Below the pieces are notes generated by a model. That model did no database searches. It had not been told where the DNA came from and worked only from the letters and a program-made list of their open reading frames with translations. Positions 44,786 through 56,508 of a stretch of 64,000 nucleotides of DNA are shown piece after piece; within the stretch, counting starts at the first letter, position 1, and each line of letters opens with the position of its first letter. This DNA is from Muricea muricata (taxonomy: Eukaryota; Cnidaria; Anthozoa; Malacalcyonacea; Plexauridae), in assembly GCA_963855995.1 (NCBI GenBank), contig OY979728.1, positions 5,195,330 to 5,259,329 on the forward strand. The letters run 5' to 3'. Position numbers and translations under genes: made by a program.

Positions 44786-46192
44786 CTAATCTTCAGGACA
44801 GTTGTCGCAGTAGCCTACTCGCCTAATTTCACCCTTTTCATTGTAATTTTGGCATTCAAGTGGATCTGCAGGAGTTGAACAGGCATTACATATTATGGTT
44901 GGGCAATTAACACACATGTACTTTGTATAGCGTCCGCATTCAGTACATCTATTAACCTTGTTGGCTGGTCTTGCTCTCTCAAAATGACTGCTGGGAGTTA
45001 TCGGGGATTGTTGTTGTGATGGTGGTGTACCGTATCCTGATGATGCAGAATGTGACGGTGGTGTTTGGAATGGCTGTGGAAAATTTGGCTGAGGTTGAAT
45101 TTGCATAAATGGGTTGTTTGCACTTCCTGTAGGTGTTGATCTCACTGATGAATTTCCCAAGAAATTTGGCATTTGCTGTTGCATAAACATTTGGGAACAC
45201 TGTTGCCAAGCTTGTTGAAATCCAGCTTGGAATCCTTGCTGCCATGCCATTTGCCAGGTGTTGCTATCAGTATTTGATGTGTTTGTTGACAAGCGTTCAC
45301 TAAGTACTTCCCATAATTTTGCTTTCTTCTCTTCATAATCATTTTTGGTCTTCTTCTTCTTAGGGACTGGAGCAATATGATTCAGTGTTGAAATTGTATC
45401 ATCTGGATTTGATTTGTCCAAACAAAATTCCATACTTGTATAGTATGGCCAACTTGTTTGGTAGACCTCATCTGACCCAGCACCTGATTTTTTGCTTCCT
45501 TCCATCCTCATTCTTTCTCGATCAAAGTATGTAGTCAGATTGTGCCATTCTTGTTGGATTTTTTCAACAGAATAACGAGAATCAAGCTGTCTGGCAAGAT
45601 GTTCCAAATTTACTCGTCTTATTAAATCTCTGTTTCGGTAATCTTCCAGCTGGAAATTCCAAAGCATTGGATGCTCTTTGTAATAATCTATCAGCTGCTG
45701 TCTATCCTCTTCACTGAATGCCAATTTTTCTTTTTGCTTCTCTTTCATAAAATCTATAAAATAATGAAATACTAAATGTTATCCTAATTTATTTACTAAA
45801 AATTTTGAGAATGTGATTGCAATTTGTTATTATTGTGGCTTCTCCAGCGACGAAAAGATTACCTCGCTCAATGTCTTCCTTCATAAACAACATGTCCTCA
45901 TAATGTACCCAAGGTTCTTCGGTTTTTTGGTAGGAGGTTCTTCATCATTAGCACTACCTTCTGTTTCCAAAATTCGTTTAACCTCTCGGCGCATGGATAT
46001 CCTAAGGCTATGAAATTTCTTTTGGAGAACCTTAATTGTATATTTCGAGCCAAGTGCTTTTACCAGTTGTTCTTTCGCTTTGTTTCGCATCTGCGATTTG
46101 TGGGATACTACTTATAGATGAACAAACTCACGCACAAACAAGAAACGTTTTATTGAAGTCACTCCCTTTGCCACAGATCCTGCACTACGCAT
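44786..46192 (-). pseudogene. two-MADF-domain protein of Harbinger element
   Basis: Exon A (46192-45863) begins MRSAGSVAKGVTSIKRFL and carries a first MADF (Myb/SANT-like) domain: VREFVHL, SHKSQMRNKAKEQLVKALG and LQKKFHSLRISMRREVK. A TAA interrupts it (near 46117), and a one-base slip in an A-run near 45925-45935 displaces its end, PWVHYEDMLFM. The intron is 45862-45754 (phase 1, GT-AG). Exon B (45753-44786) is fully open: a second MADF domain (DYYKEHPMLWN, LARQLDSRYSVEKIQQEW, SWPYYTSMEF), a basic KKKKTK run, a Gln-rich stretch and a C-terminal Cys cluster (RCTECGRYTKYMCVNCPTII, CNAC, CDNC). In this superfamily the second protein binds DNA and brings the nuclease to the ends. Exon B alone looks nearly intact. 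Confidence 0.8.
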
Positions 46193-46966
46193 ATATATTT
46201 TAATATTTGTACTGAAGTCAACTATAAAGAAAACAATTATTACAATATCGAATCGTAAATTGAGGAATATCGCACTTAATAGCACACTTATACTCACAAT
46301 TCGGTGAAAGGTTAGTTTTACTTCTTGTCCCATAGGGTTACTTTGTGCTTGTAAAATATAAACTGTCTTCTAAGTATAAACTTTCAGTTCTCCTCTTAAT
46401 ACAGACTTTGTCTTTGACACTTTATCAGTTTTTTTTGTTCTTTTATCGTATCGTTCGCAGTCTCTTTACTCTCAGCTGAACTGAGCTATAAATTGTTAGT
46501 TAACTATTAACTGCCTAATAAAAATATAAACCATGTTCAGAACACGCTTTGTTTTTCAATGCATGGTTCCTATACTGTGGATGAAATGGATTCCATAGCA
46601 CGGGATTCTTTTGGTAAAATGAAATCAAAGATTTCAAGTCATCAGTCGTTATTTTCTAGTGCCCACTCTGGAAAGTGTGACTTCGAACAGTTCTTGTGAT
46701 GCCTTCATGTTTTGAAAACGCAAGAAACACGCGACACGCGTCCCGGTTCTCGAAGAAATTTTAATGTTCATGCAGTTAACGAGCCTGCATTACTTAAGCA
46801 CTTGAATTTCATTGGCTGATGATGTGAGTAAGTGACAAGTGTAATACGATATTTTCTGCAATCGTTGCCGAAAGTTAAAATGATTTAACTTTTCGGCAAC
46901 GTTGTCGAAGAGATTAAATTACAATTGCGTTGCCGCGCAGCACATGAAACACGCGCATTTTTATCA

Positions 46967-47043
46967 CTCACGCCGGCAATGCGATGAAATTTGACCCGTT
47001 GCGTTGCCGTCGCGAGAAAAAAATCGCACTTGTAACCCCAGCT
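46967..47043 (-). repeat. right TIR of Harbinger element
   Basis: On the minus strand starts AGCTGGGGTTACAAGTGCGA. Partner of 42408-42484. Confidence 0.9.
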
Positions 47044-47046
47044 TTA

Positions 47047-47940
47047 CGATGCACTATCCAGTCTTAATACAGGGTGAGTAAAAAAAACTGATGAACTTTC
47101 AAATTCAAATTAGCCGCGAAATTCATTACGGTTTATTCCCAAAAAAGCTGACGCTATTGATATCACCTACTATTGTTAAAATTTGAATGGCCTAGCACTA
47201 CCAAGGCGCGATGACACTATATATGCACTTTGTCTCACGACGAATTTTTTTAAAGTGTCTATGAAACGAACTTTTTCCCACAATTTTCAATTGCATTAAA
47301 AGATCTGTTAAAATCACACTATAACTTCTTTGATAGAATTTTTATAACTGCTTTACTTTTCGAGATATTCAATTTTATTTTATTTGAAAATGACACACAA
47401 TTAGTGACGTCTTGTGCATAATCACTTTACAAAAATGCTGCATTTAATTTAAAAAGTACTCAAGATAGAACACTTGAATACCCAGGCATGGATATTAAAC
47501 ATAGTCTACACTGGCTACACTCGTGCAAGTGTAGTTTTAGTTATTTTCCCCTATTATATGCTACAAAATAAGCAATATGACGTCGGTGGTTGTGTTATTT
47601 GCGTATCCTATAAAGTTGAATATCTTGACAAGGAACGGAGCTACAAAAATTTTACCAAAGAAGTTATATTGTTATTTTATCTGATCTTCCCAATAACCAT
47701 CAAAATGTTGGACAAAATTTCGTTTCATAAACACTTTCAGAATTGGAATTTCGTAATCAGGGATGTTACACTGTGCAACATTTCTTGCAACATGTCTCGC
47801 AATCTCAGTGAAGACCGGGATCTATTTTTAAACAGCTAGTTTTTATTGGCCGCTCAACAGAAATATTGCAAGACAATTTGCAAGAGGGATGTTACACTGT
47901 GCAATGGCTAGAAAATGCATTGTAGCCTTGCGGCAATTGC
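47047..47940. other. spacer with MITE ends before the 2A LINE
   Basis: GGGATGTTACACTGTGCAA occurs twice (47760-47778 and 47886-47904) near TTGCAAGAC and CTTGCAAC strings, which look like ends of a Harbinger-type MITE related to the one at 6717-7145. The 121-codon frame at 47474-47839 has no recognisable domain. Confidence 0.45.
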
Positions 47941-47973
47941 TGCGAAAAGTAGAGCCTGATTCTACTTCGTGCA

Positions 47974-50900
47974 ATGCGGGGGTGCGCGTGCGCCGCGATG
48001 GCGGTTAGCCGCGGAATTTTACGCTCGTACAATTTAGTGCATATTTTGTATATTTATTTGATTCTTGGTGGTATTACAATTAAAAATAATACAAAAAAGC
48101 ATACTGAAGGCAATCTAGCAATCATTTTCATCTCCAAAGAACTCGCAAGTCAGAAACCACAGTACAACGAAAATTTACATAGATCAACGGTCAAACGGAA
48201 ATATTTAACAGCCTCAACTAAACCACTTATTGGAATGAGGATTTTTATTAACTTTTCTCTTGTTGCTATATTGATATGTTTGTCTGGCGACATTGAAACT
48301 AATCCTGGACCTTTAAATTTTGAAGTAAAAGAATGTCGTACAAGGGGACTCAAGGTATGCCATTTAAATATGAGAAGTTTGCTTCCAAAAATTGACAGTC
48401 TGCGTCTGTTTATCAATAAAAACCCGTTTGATGTAATTGCTGTATCGGAGACATGGCTTAAACCTTCAACTACGAATGCCGAAATAGACATTCCCAATTA
48501 CTCTATAACTCGAAATGATCGTACAGACAAAACTGGCGGGGGAACGGCATTTTATGTTCGTAATGGTCTACCGTTTCGCTCACGCGGGGATTTGCAAAGC
48601 AGTAACATTGAGACCTGTTGGATTGAAATCATACGTCCTAAAACAAAGTCCCTGTTTATTTGTTCAGTGTATAGATCACCAGATTTTAACATTCAAACTT
48701 TCATTGAAAATCTCAGAAACGATTTGTCTGAAATCCAAGAAAGTGCCGAAGTTATTCTTTTGGGGGATTTCAATGTCGACTACCAACTAAGATCAACGGC
48801 CAAATCACGTCTGCAAACACTTGCGCGTGCGTTTTCACTTGAACAGCTCATCACGTCGGCGACTAGAATAACGCAATCCAGTAAATCAACAATAGATCTA
48901 ATTTTTGCGAACAATATTCATCGCGTGGTAGCAAGTGGAGTTTATTCTTTAGATATCAGTGATCACTTCTTGATATTTTGTGTAATTAAAGCTGGTGTTG
49001 CTAAATCGGGTGGAAATTACCGCGACATTAATTATCGTTGCTACAAAAATTATAATCAACACAATTTTAAATACGATCTGGAGAATGTTGACTGGTCATT
49101 TATGGATTCCGTATCGGATATTAATAATACTGTAAACAATTGGTGCAATAAATTTTCAGAAATCGCAGACAAACACGCTCCTATTAAAACCAGGCGAGGT
49201 AAGTGCACGAATAAATCCCCTTGGATCACACCAGAATTAACGGAGTTGATGCATGAACGAGATTATCATCAAAAGCAAGCACATAAAACAAACTTAGAAT
49301 ACCATTGGCAACATTTTCGAGAACTCAGAAATCTCGTTAACAATCAAGTCAAGCTCGCTAAATCTAAGTATTACCAAGATTCCGTGAACGCTAATAAGAA
49401 TAATCCATACAACCTTTGGAAAACATTGAATGAATTAACATCTCGCACCAAATCTGGAACAAACCCGTCATGTATAATTTCTGAGGAAAAGCCTGTCACT
49501 GGTCAAAAGTCTATAGCAACAATCTTAAACGAATATTTCACTTCTATTGGGACAAAATTAGCAGATAAAATCAAGAACACATTTCGACCCAGAAACCCTT
49601 CACCAGCTACTGATCTTCCCTACAGCTTTGAATTCGAAGAAGTAGATGAATCATTTGTCCTTCGAGAACTTTCACTTCTGAAAACTAATAAAGCCACTGG
49701 CCTCGATCAGATTAATGCTAAATTATTAAAAGAGTCAGCCTCTACAATTGTATCTAGTTTAACAAAGATTTTCAATGCCTCGCTCCTCTCACAAACATTT
49801 CCAGATGTTTGGAAAAAAGGAAAAATCACTCCCCTCTTCAAATCCAACGATCCAACAGCACCAAACAACTACCGGCCTATCACTATTTTACCCATCATAA
49901 GCAAAATTATGGAGCGCATAGTTCACAGGCAAATCTTCAAGTTTCTACGAAAACACAATCTTATCACTTCGGAACAGTTTGGTTTTCGCCCGAATCTATC
50001 AACAAATGTCGCTTTAACGCGAGTCACTGAGGAAATTCTACTTAACATCGACAACAAATTGGTTACCGGTGCTGTTTTTATTGACTTGCGAAAGGCCTTC
50101 GACACAGTTGATCATACCCTATTAATTGCTAAATTAAAAAATATTGGATTTTCAGCACCTGTTATAAACTGGTTCACATCTTATTTATCTTCACGTACAG
50201 CAGTTACATCGATCAACAACATTACGTCGACTCCAAAGCCAGTAACTGTAGGCGTTCCACAGGGAAGTATTCTAGGACCTCTACTGTTTCTAATATTCAT
50301 TAATGACCTGCCTCAATGTTTGAAACACTGCAAACCTATTCTATATGCTGATGACACTTTGCTATACTACGCTGGGAAGACAGAAAACGATCTACAAGTT
50401 AAGATAAACGAGGACTTAAATTCACTCTCACAATTGCTTAACAACAATCTACTAACACTGAATTACGAAAAAACGAAATTCATGATCTTTGCCAACAAAA
50501 AGCAATCAACTAAAGTAGACATCACCATCGAAAATAAGAAAGTGTTGCAGGAATCATTGTTCAACTATCTCGGAGTAACTTTAAGCAGTGATCTAACTTG
50601 GCATAATCATATTGACAACATGATTACCAAAATCAACCAAAGACTCGGAGTATTACGAAGGCTAAAGGAATTCCTAGATCTGGACACGCGTTGTGTGTTG
50701 TACACATCGCTAATACTACCACTATTTGACTATGGAGACACAATTTGGGGTGACAAGAACAATTCCATATTAATGAACTCACTACAGGTGCTTGAGAACA
50801 AGGCAGCGAAAATCATTCTAAACCAACACCCGAGATATTCATCAACCAAAGCATTAGAAGAACTAAAATGGACAACGCTGACAACGAGAAGGCATAACCA

Positions 50901-51162
50901 CAGATGCACGTTTATCTACAAATGTATGAATGGCTTAATTGACTTTGATTTTGAATTAACAAAGAACGAAGACGTCCATGGACATAACACAAGACACCGC
51001 AGAGATCTACATTTACCACGAGCAAAGACGAACAAGGGAAAATAACGACCTACGTACCAAGCTGCTATAGACTTTAACAATCTGGAACATGAACTAAAAA
51101 ATGCTACTTCATTATATAACTTTAAAAAACTATTAAAAAGACGGTGTGTACACGAGGTATAA
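47974..51162 (+). CDS. CR1/L2-type LINE endonuclease-reverse transcriptase with 2A motif
   Basis: Open for 1023 codons from 47974. One TAA (51043-51045) precedes a further 38 in-frame codons (RPTYQAAIDFNNLEHELK, FKKLLKRR) to a second stop at 51160-51162, so the ancestral protein was about 1062 residues. Residues 88-104 are hydrophobic and lead into GDIETNPGP (105-113). Endonuclease: CHLNMRSLLP (129), SETWL (158), YRSPD (233), LGDFN (263), STIDLIFAN (305), SDHFL (329). Reverse transcriptase: PNNYRPI (630), FRPNLS (671), FIDLRKAFDTVDH (702), GVPQGSILGPLLF (760), YADD (791), FNYLGVTL (863). A methionine at residue 88 could be an alternative start, giving a signal-like segment ahead of the 2A. 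This is a non-LTR retrotransposon that nicks target DNA and copies its RNA in place. No other frameshift was found. Confidence 0.9.
48286..48312 (+). other. 2A-like ribosome-skipping motif (GDIETNPGP)
   Basis: Fits the D-x-E-x-N-P-G-P consensus exactly, in frame in the LINE ORF, after LVAILICLS. In known 2A peptides the ribosome fails to form the Gly-Pro bond, here between residues 112 and 113. The upstream product would be released with its hydrophobic leader and the downstream product would start Pro-Leu-Asn before the endonuclease. Activity is inferred from the motif. Confidence 0.85.
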
Positions 51163-51556
51163 ACCTCTCTTTCTCTTTCATTCTCCACTATATCACTTTT
51201 CACTTAATTACTAATCTTTCTCAGCTTTTCTCTCTCTCTTTATTTTCTCTGATTTCCATTTCAAACGCATCGCAGCGAAATGAGCATATGTATTTGTTTC
51301 GTCATTACACTGATTGAATTATTGTTTTTGAATAATGATCTTGAAGTGCGTTGTGTTTCGTTTCGATGCGGTTGCTTTTATATTATACATTATAAAGTTA
51401 TATGTATAAATTATATTGTATATATATGTTCATGTAAATGGTGCATGACTAAATATTTAATGTAATTTATAGAGTTGCAGGACCCCACTGAAAAACACTT
51501 CTGTGATGTGGGTATCCTGGGTAAATATGAAGTTAATAATAATAATAATAATAATG

Positions 51557-52818
51557 CTTCTTCCAACAAAAAATTTGCGTGATTTTATGATTGGAAGGCT
51601 GTTACACCTGGAATTTCGCTTACAACTTGTGTCACAACTCATCCAACGAAAATACAGGTAATATTTTTTTACATTCAGAATTTCAAATATGGTGAGAATG
51701 ATAGCTACCAATTTAAAAAGTCACATGCTCTTTCATTGATAAATTAAAGCACAACTTTGATAGATATTTTCTTCAACGAACTAAAGGTAGCAAACTATCG
51801 CTTTTGCCAAAAAATCGTATTCAATTTTTAGTTATGGCTAAAAAGTATAATAAATCTCAATTAACAAACCTCAAAAATGAAGAAACGAGACTCTATGCAA
51901 AAGTTCACCTTGTAATTTGACTGAAATTATGCTGAAGCTATTTTTACACCCTGCACGTATTTGTTAAAGTAATTACGTTAAGTAGGATAATGAAGCAGAA
52001 TAGAAGCAGTTGCTTTCCAAGTATGATTACGCATTAATGGCATGTTAACTCTCTCGTATGTGAGGATCGTTGCAGTAACAAAATCTTGCACAAAATTATT
52101 AAAAAAAACCCTACCCATTCTTATCAAATCCTAATTCAAAACAACTTTCTGTATAATTCTTAATAAAAGAAAGTTGTGGATCCCTCTTTCTTTGCTAGTT
52201 TTACAGACACTAGACCTAGGTGGTTTCCATCTGACCATAACTACAGCAACAGTATTTAAAGTCATCTTGGACGATACGATGTACAGTCTATATCTTTGTG
52301 CTGTATTCAAGTCAACGATGATTAACTACATATATGTCTAGATACTTCTTCATTTCACTTTATTCATTTACGACGAAATGGAAATCAGGCTCAAATGTCG
52401 CGCAATACACCGTTTACCGCTTACAATATTTTTATCGAATTTTTACCATGATAGCATTTTACTGGATTTTTACTATTTTCATCTTGGGTTTATTTCGCTC
52501 GAAATTCTTTTTCTGAACGTTTAATGTCCACATTTCTGGCGATCTCAACCATAAACCTCCTCAATTCCTAGGTATTAAAACAACAAAGAAGTTAGCGGCC
52601 ATATTTGTGTACTTTCAAAAGAATATATGTTAAATTCATGGTACACCAACATGGCGGCTAGTCAGATGAAAACAACGCTGTATTACATAGAAGCCATAGA
52701 AAATAACGAAATCGAAACAAAGCCTGATTATATAAAAATGCAAAGAACGGCAAGATGCATTGTAAAAAGATTCGTTTAATTCTTAGAAAATGAAAAGATT
52801 GGAAAATTCAGAATCCAT
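51557..52818. other. intergenic, no gene seen
   Basis: AT-rich, no domain-bearing ORF. Confidence 0.4.
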
Positions 52819-55110
52819 AAAGTGCGCATTAATAATTAAAGTTCAATTGTTGAAACATAACGATCGTAATTTCTTTATTTGAATACGTTTTGACCGTTAT
52901 GCTCATCTAATGACCAAGACTGTTACTTTTAGACCGCAGGTACCTTGGTATTCGAAGGAGATTCGTGAAGACAAGAGAGAACGTCAGCGTTCTGAAAGGA
53001 AATGATCTGCGGCCGATTTTGAGTTGTTTAAAAGGAAAAGAATCGGGCAATTTACTGGTAAAAGAAGCCAAATCGGTTTTTCTCATTGAATTTATTGATC
53101 AAAATGCAGATAGTAAAGGCAAGTTATTTCTAGCAGTGAAAAATCTCTTGGCTGAGAAGAAAACGTATGCTTCCCAGACTATCAGGATAAGATTGAGTTT
53201 GTAAAGGGATTAGGGTTGTACTTTGTGCATAAAGTTGCAAAACGTGTTGACGAACTTGATTTGGTGTCTATGGCTATGAATGATGTCCCAGAATATAGAG
53301 ATGACTCATGGATTCCACCTGTGTTTGAAAAGTTTATATTGCTGACTGATTATGATGTATGCATGCTCATTACGAACTTTAAGACTACATCCTGTTGTCT
53401 TCATCCCGTACCTACGCCTCCACTAAAATCATGTATCGAGCCTCTTATACCAGTGATTATTAGAATTATCTATAGCTTTTTGGAATCAGGCGTCTTTCCT
53501 AATGACTGAAAAAAAGGCCGTGGCCATGCTGTTGTTAAAGAAAACTGGTCTTGATCCGCTATTTACGAACTTGCGTCTCGTAAATAATTTATACTTCTAA
53601 GCGTGTTGAACGCTCGGTATTTCAGTCAAACTCACTGCAATCTGCTTATCTTCGGTACCATAGTACGGAGTCAGCGTTACTCAAAGTTAGAAATAATATT
53701 CTTATGAACATAAGCTGGCAGCGCATTATTCTACTTGTCCTTTTAGATATTATGGCCGCCTTCGAAACGGTAGATCATTGGATTTTGTTGAAAAGCTAAA
53801 CTTCTTGTTTTGGTGTACGTGGTAAGGTTTTGGAGTGGTTTTCTTCGTATTAATCAGGGCGTAGTCAGCGTATTTTGTTTGACGGGATCAACCTCGTCCC
53901 CAGGCGCTCTGATTGCTTTTTCTTGCGCGAAATACTGTCTCGCGTCCTACACGCAACAGTATTTCGCGCAAGAAAAAGCAATCAGAGCGCCTGGGGACGA
54001 GGCTGTGACGGGATTAGGTCAGACAGTTTTGATGTGTGCTATGGGGGTTCCTCAAGAGAGTTGCCTTGGTCCTCTTCTGTTTGTCATGTACATTTCAAAA
54101 CTTTTCAAAATGCATGCACACTTATCTGATGCCCACTGTTTTGCTGATGATATACACAACTATACCTGTCATTCAACCCTAATATCCTGACTATCAGTAG
54201 ATGTGGTGTCGGTCATAAACAAATGTATCGTTGACTTGAGGAAATGGATGTATCAAGACAAGTTAAAGATCAATGACGATAAAACTGAATTTCTCATTAC
54301 CAGATATAGACAACAACTCTTGAAGATCAACACTTGTTCGAATCGCGTTGGCTCTACTGACATTAAGTGCATAATTTGGAATCTTGGTTCAATTCAAATT
54401 TTTCTATGTCTACGCATATTTCTAAGTCGTGTGCCGGTGCTGCATTTTACTGGTTTCATAATATTAAACGTATCAATAGATTCCTTGGAAAAGAAAAGTT
54501 GGAATGGTTTTGCATGTGCTTTTGTTGCAAGTAGAATTGGACTGCAACGGACTGCTTTATTATTTACCAAACTGTGAAGTTGTCAAATTGCAGATAGTGC
54601 AGAACGCTGCGGCAAGACTATTAAAATCTGCTAGCAATAGTCATATCACAACATTTTAAAGGAATTACACTGGTTGCCAGTTAGGCTTAGAATTCATTTC
54701 AAGATTTATATTTTTACCTTTTAAAGCTCTTAACGGAATGGCGCCAGATTATATCATGGAGCTTATAAATGTAAGGAAACATGCACGCTGCTCGTTACGC
54801 TCCAATGCAAGACATTATTATTTCCAACCCTGTGGTGAAGATGCTTAAATCGTTTGGTGATAGATCTTTCAGTGTGGCTGCGCCAACTCTTTGGAATGCA
54901 CTTCCCGCAAACCTTCATAACATTAGTTCTCTATTTACTTTTAAATCTTGCCTGAAAACAACATATCTTTTTTAATTGGCGTTTTTGTATAGACATGATA
55001 AATGTTTTTTAATAATACTGATTGTAAATATTTTTAGGTTTTGTCATGCGCTTTTGATCATTATACAGTATGTAAAAAGCGCAATATGAATTAATAAATG
55101 ATTATATATA
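52819..55110 (+). pseudogene. L2-like LINE, heavily decayed
   Basis: Fragments in changing frames follow the LINE order: RPQVPWYSKEIREDKRERQR (about 52930), SMAMNDVPEYRDDSW, LHPVPTPPLKSCIEPLIPVI, GVPQESCLGPLLFVMYI (54045), HCFADDIHNY (YADD equivalent altered to FADD), WMYQDKLKINDDKTEFLI, LQIVQNAAARLL, ALNGMAPDYIMELI and SFSVAAPTLWNALP. The 3' end AAAAAGCGCAATATGAATTA near 55074 is L2-like. Stops, shifts and a hairpin insert (53889-54005) kill it. The endonuclease part is missing. A 5' stretch of about 72 bp (52819-52890) recurs at 61425-61491. Confidence 0.8.
53889..54005. mobile_element. 117-bp hairpin MITE with 9-bp duplication
   Basis: Arms CAACCTCGTCCCCAGGCGCT... pair almost perfectly over about 50 bp around a 17-bp loop. 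TGACGGGAT flanks both sides (53880-53888, 54006-54014). It interrupts the L2-like reverse transcriptase just before the GVPQ motif. A 9-bp duplication suggests a Mutator-like source. Confidence 0.85.
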
Positions 55111-56035
55111 CATCAATGTCGAGCTTTACAACTATTTTCAAATGCACGTAAAGGTAGTTCAATCTATTCTGTAGAACAGAATTCTTCATCGTTAGTCATT
55201 CTTCATCGCCCTTTTCCTCTCCTTCGTTTGATCCTACATTTTAACACAAAGAGGGAGAACAAATGAGCGCTAAAACAAAAAATGTTGAATCGATAATTGC
55301 ACCGGCAGTATCTGCCGCTCGGCTAGGGTTAGTTAGCCCAACATAATTGATGTTTGTCTCTGGGGCGATGTTTCGTGATATTTCAAGAAATGTTTCCGAA
55401 TTTTAGAAATTTAAAAGATATATATTTCATACTTTCACAATACGTGCCTGCCAGGTAGACATGTACAAAGATACCCGGTGCATGATCTGTTATTTAAGCA
55501 TGGAGAGGAGAAACAAATGTTAGTTGCAGACAGACAATATAGAGCTTTCGGTTGCCTGTTGTAGCTAATAAAAGTTTGAAAAATATCGATCGAAAAAGAA
55601 TCCACGCATATATATATTTAATAACTGGGGTATAAATTATGTCGTTGACAACACATAAGATATTGACTAAAATAATGAAAAATTAGATTAAGATAGTATA
55701 TAATAAGCTGCACGTAGTTGTTAATTAATTGCCATAATTTGCAATTATTCTAGCTGGGGTGTAACCAAGGGAGGGGGGGGGGGGGTGAGAATTCATTTTT
55801 TAAAACGTTAAAATCCGGGTAGAAAATTGTTAGGGGGGTTATCTGATAGTGAAAGAAGACCAGTTTTAGAATTTATTGCCAAATTAAGCGATTATTCGCA
55901 TTTCCAATCTAAGGCAAATAAAGAATTACTAAAAAAGTCCTTTCTATTTTCTATCAACTAAATGGTCTCGTAAATTCTTCTTGCCCAAACTTTCAGAATG
56001 GGGGGAACCCTTATATAGAATTTTAAATTTCACTG
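55111..56035. other. intergenic, no gene seen
   Basis: A G-run lies at about 55772-55786. No coding signal recognised. Confidence 0.4.
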
Positions 56036-56345
56036 GTGGGGATGTCGCCCAACACCCCTCAAATGAGTATCAAGAAGCAGATTTGCACCACCTTTAACGA
56101 CAATAATCTGAGACTAACAATCGAAGCGAACAAGAAACGCGTGGACAATCTGGACGTCACGCGAGACCTAACAACCGGCAGCTACAAGCCATTTAAGAAG
56201 CCAGGGAATGAGACACAATATGTCAACCGCCACAGCAACCATCCTCCAGTAGTACTCCAAACCATACCTGATGCTATCAATAAACGCCTTTCCAACATGT
56301 CCTCCAATAAACAAGCATTTAATTCAGCAGTTCCACCATATATAT
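56036..56345 (+). pseudogene. Penelope-like retroelement fragment
   Basis: An open frame of about 100 codons carries LRLTIEANKKRVDNLDVT, GSYKPFKKPGNETQYVN, SNHPPVVLQTIPDAINKRLS and NKQAFNSAVPPY. From memory, the order NFLDVT-like, YKPY-like, SNHPP and INKRLS matches the stretch after the reverse transcriptase core of Penelope-like elements. It ends in a TA microsatellite. Neither the rest of the reverse transcriptase nor a GIY-YIG domain was found. Confidence 0.6.
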
Positions 56346-56508
56346 ATATATATATTCATGGTCGTAGCCACTAAGGTTGTCCAGACCGAAGTATACCTAA
56401 ATACATGTACATCGAACAAGTGACTACATCATTATATGCATCGGCCCGCGTGGGACGTAAGAGTGCGTGCTAGTTGCGGGATTGATTAAGTTCGGCGAAT
56501 TTTGTACA

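Larger units (their letters stand above)
42405..47046. mobile_element. PIF/Harbinger DNA transposon, complete ends, 4636 bp plus TSDs
   Basis: Element 42408-47043 lies between TTA duplications (42405-42407, 47044-47046). Terminal inverted repeats of 77 bp differ at four positions and contain a subterminal hairpin (GCCGGCAACGC and GCATTGCCGGC). Beyond the TIRs further similarity continues (GCGCGGCAA blocks). It carries the two genes expected of the superfamily: a HARBI1-like DDE nuclease on plus and a MADF (Myb/SANT-like) protein on minus, transcribed towards each other. Both are damaged. Small insertions occur at 42694-42945 and 43872-44040. Confidence 0.9.
47940..51556 (+). mobile_element. 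near-full-length LINE with AAT-repeat tail
   Basis: The GC-rich start around 47940-48000 and ORF are followed by about 360 bp of 3' untranslated sequence ending in an (AAT)n tract (about 51529-51556), the kind of 3' microsatellite used by CR1/L2-group elements. The 5' boundary is approximate. Target duplications were not found. Low damage implies recent insertion. Confidence 0.75.

Noticed and set aside
44979-45375. Other minus-strand frames over the MADF gene
   Set aside because: They overlap the long MADF frame in other phases and carry no recognisable domain.
46112-46333. Hydrophobic minus-strand ORF start MGQEVKLTF as a membrane protein
   Set aside because: The hydrophobic part is AT-rich probable intron or leader sequence. 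Only the end (from MRSAGSVAKG) continues into the first MADF domain.
48150-48790. Alternative-frame ORFs inside the LINE
   Set aside because: They overlap the 1023-codon endonuclease-reverse transcriptase frame and show no domains.
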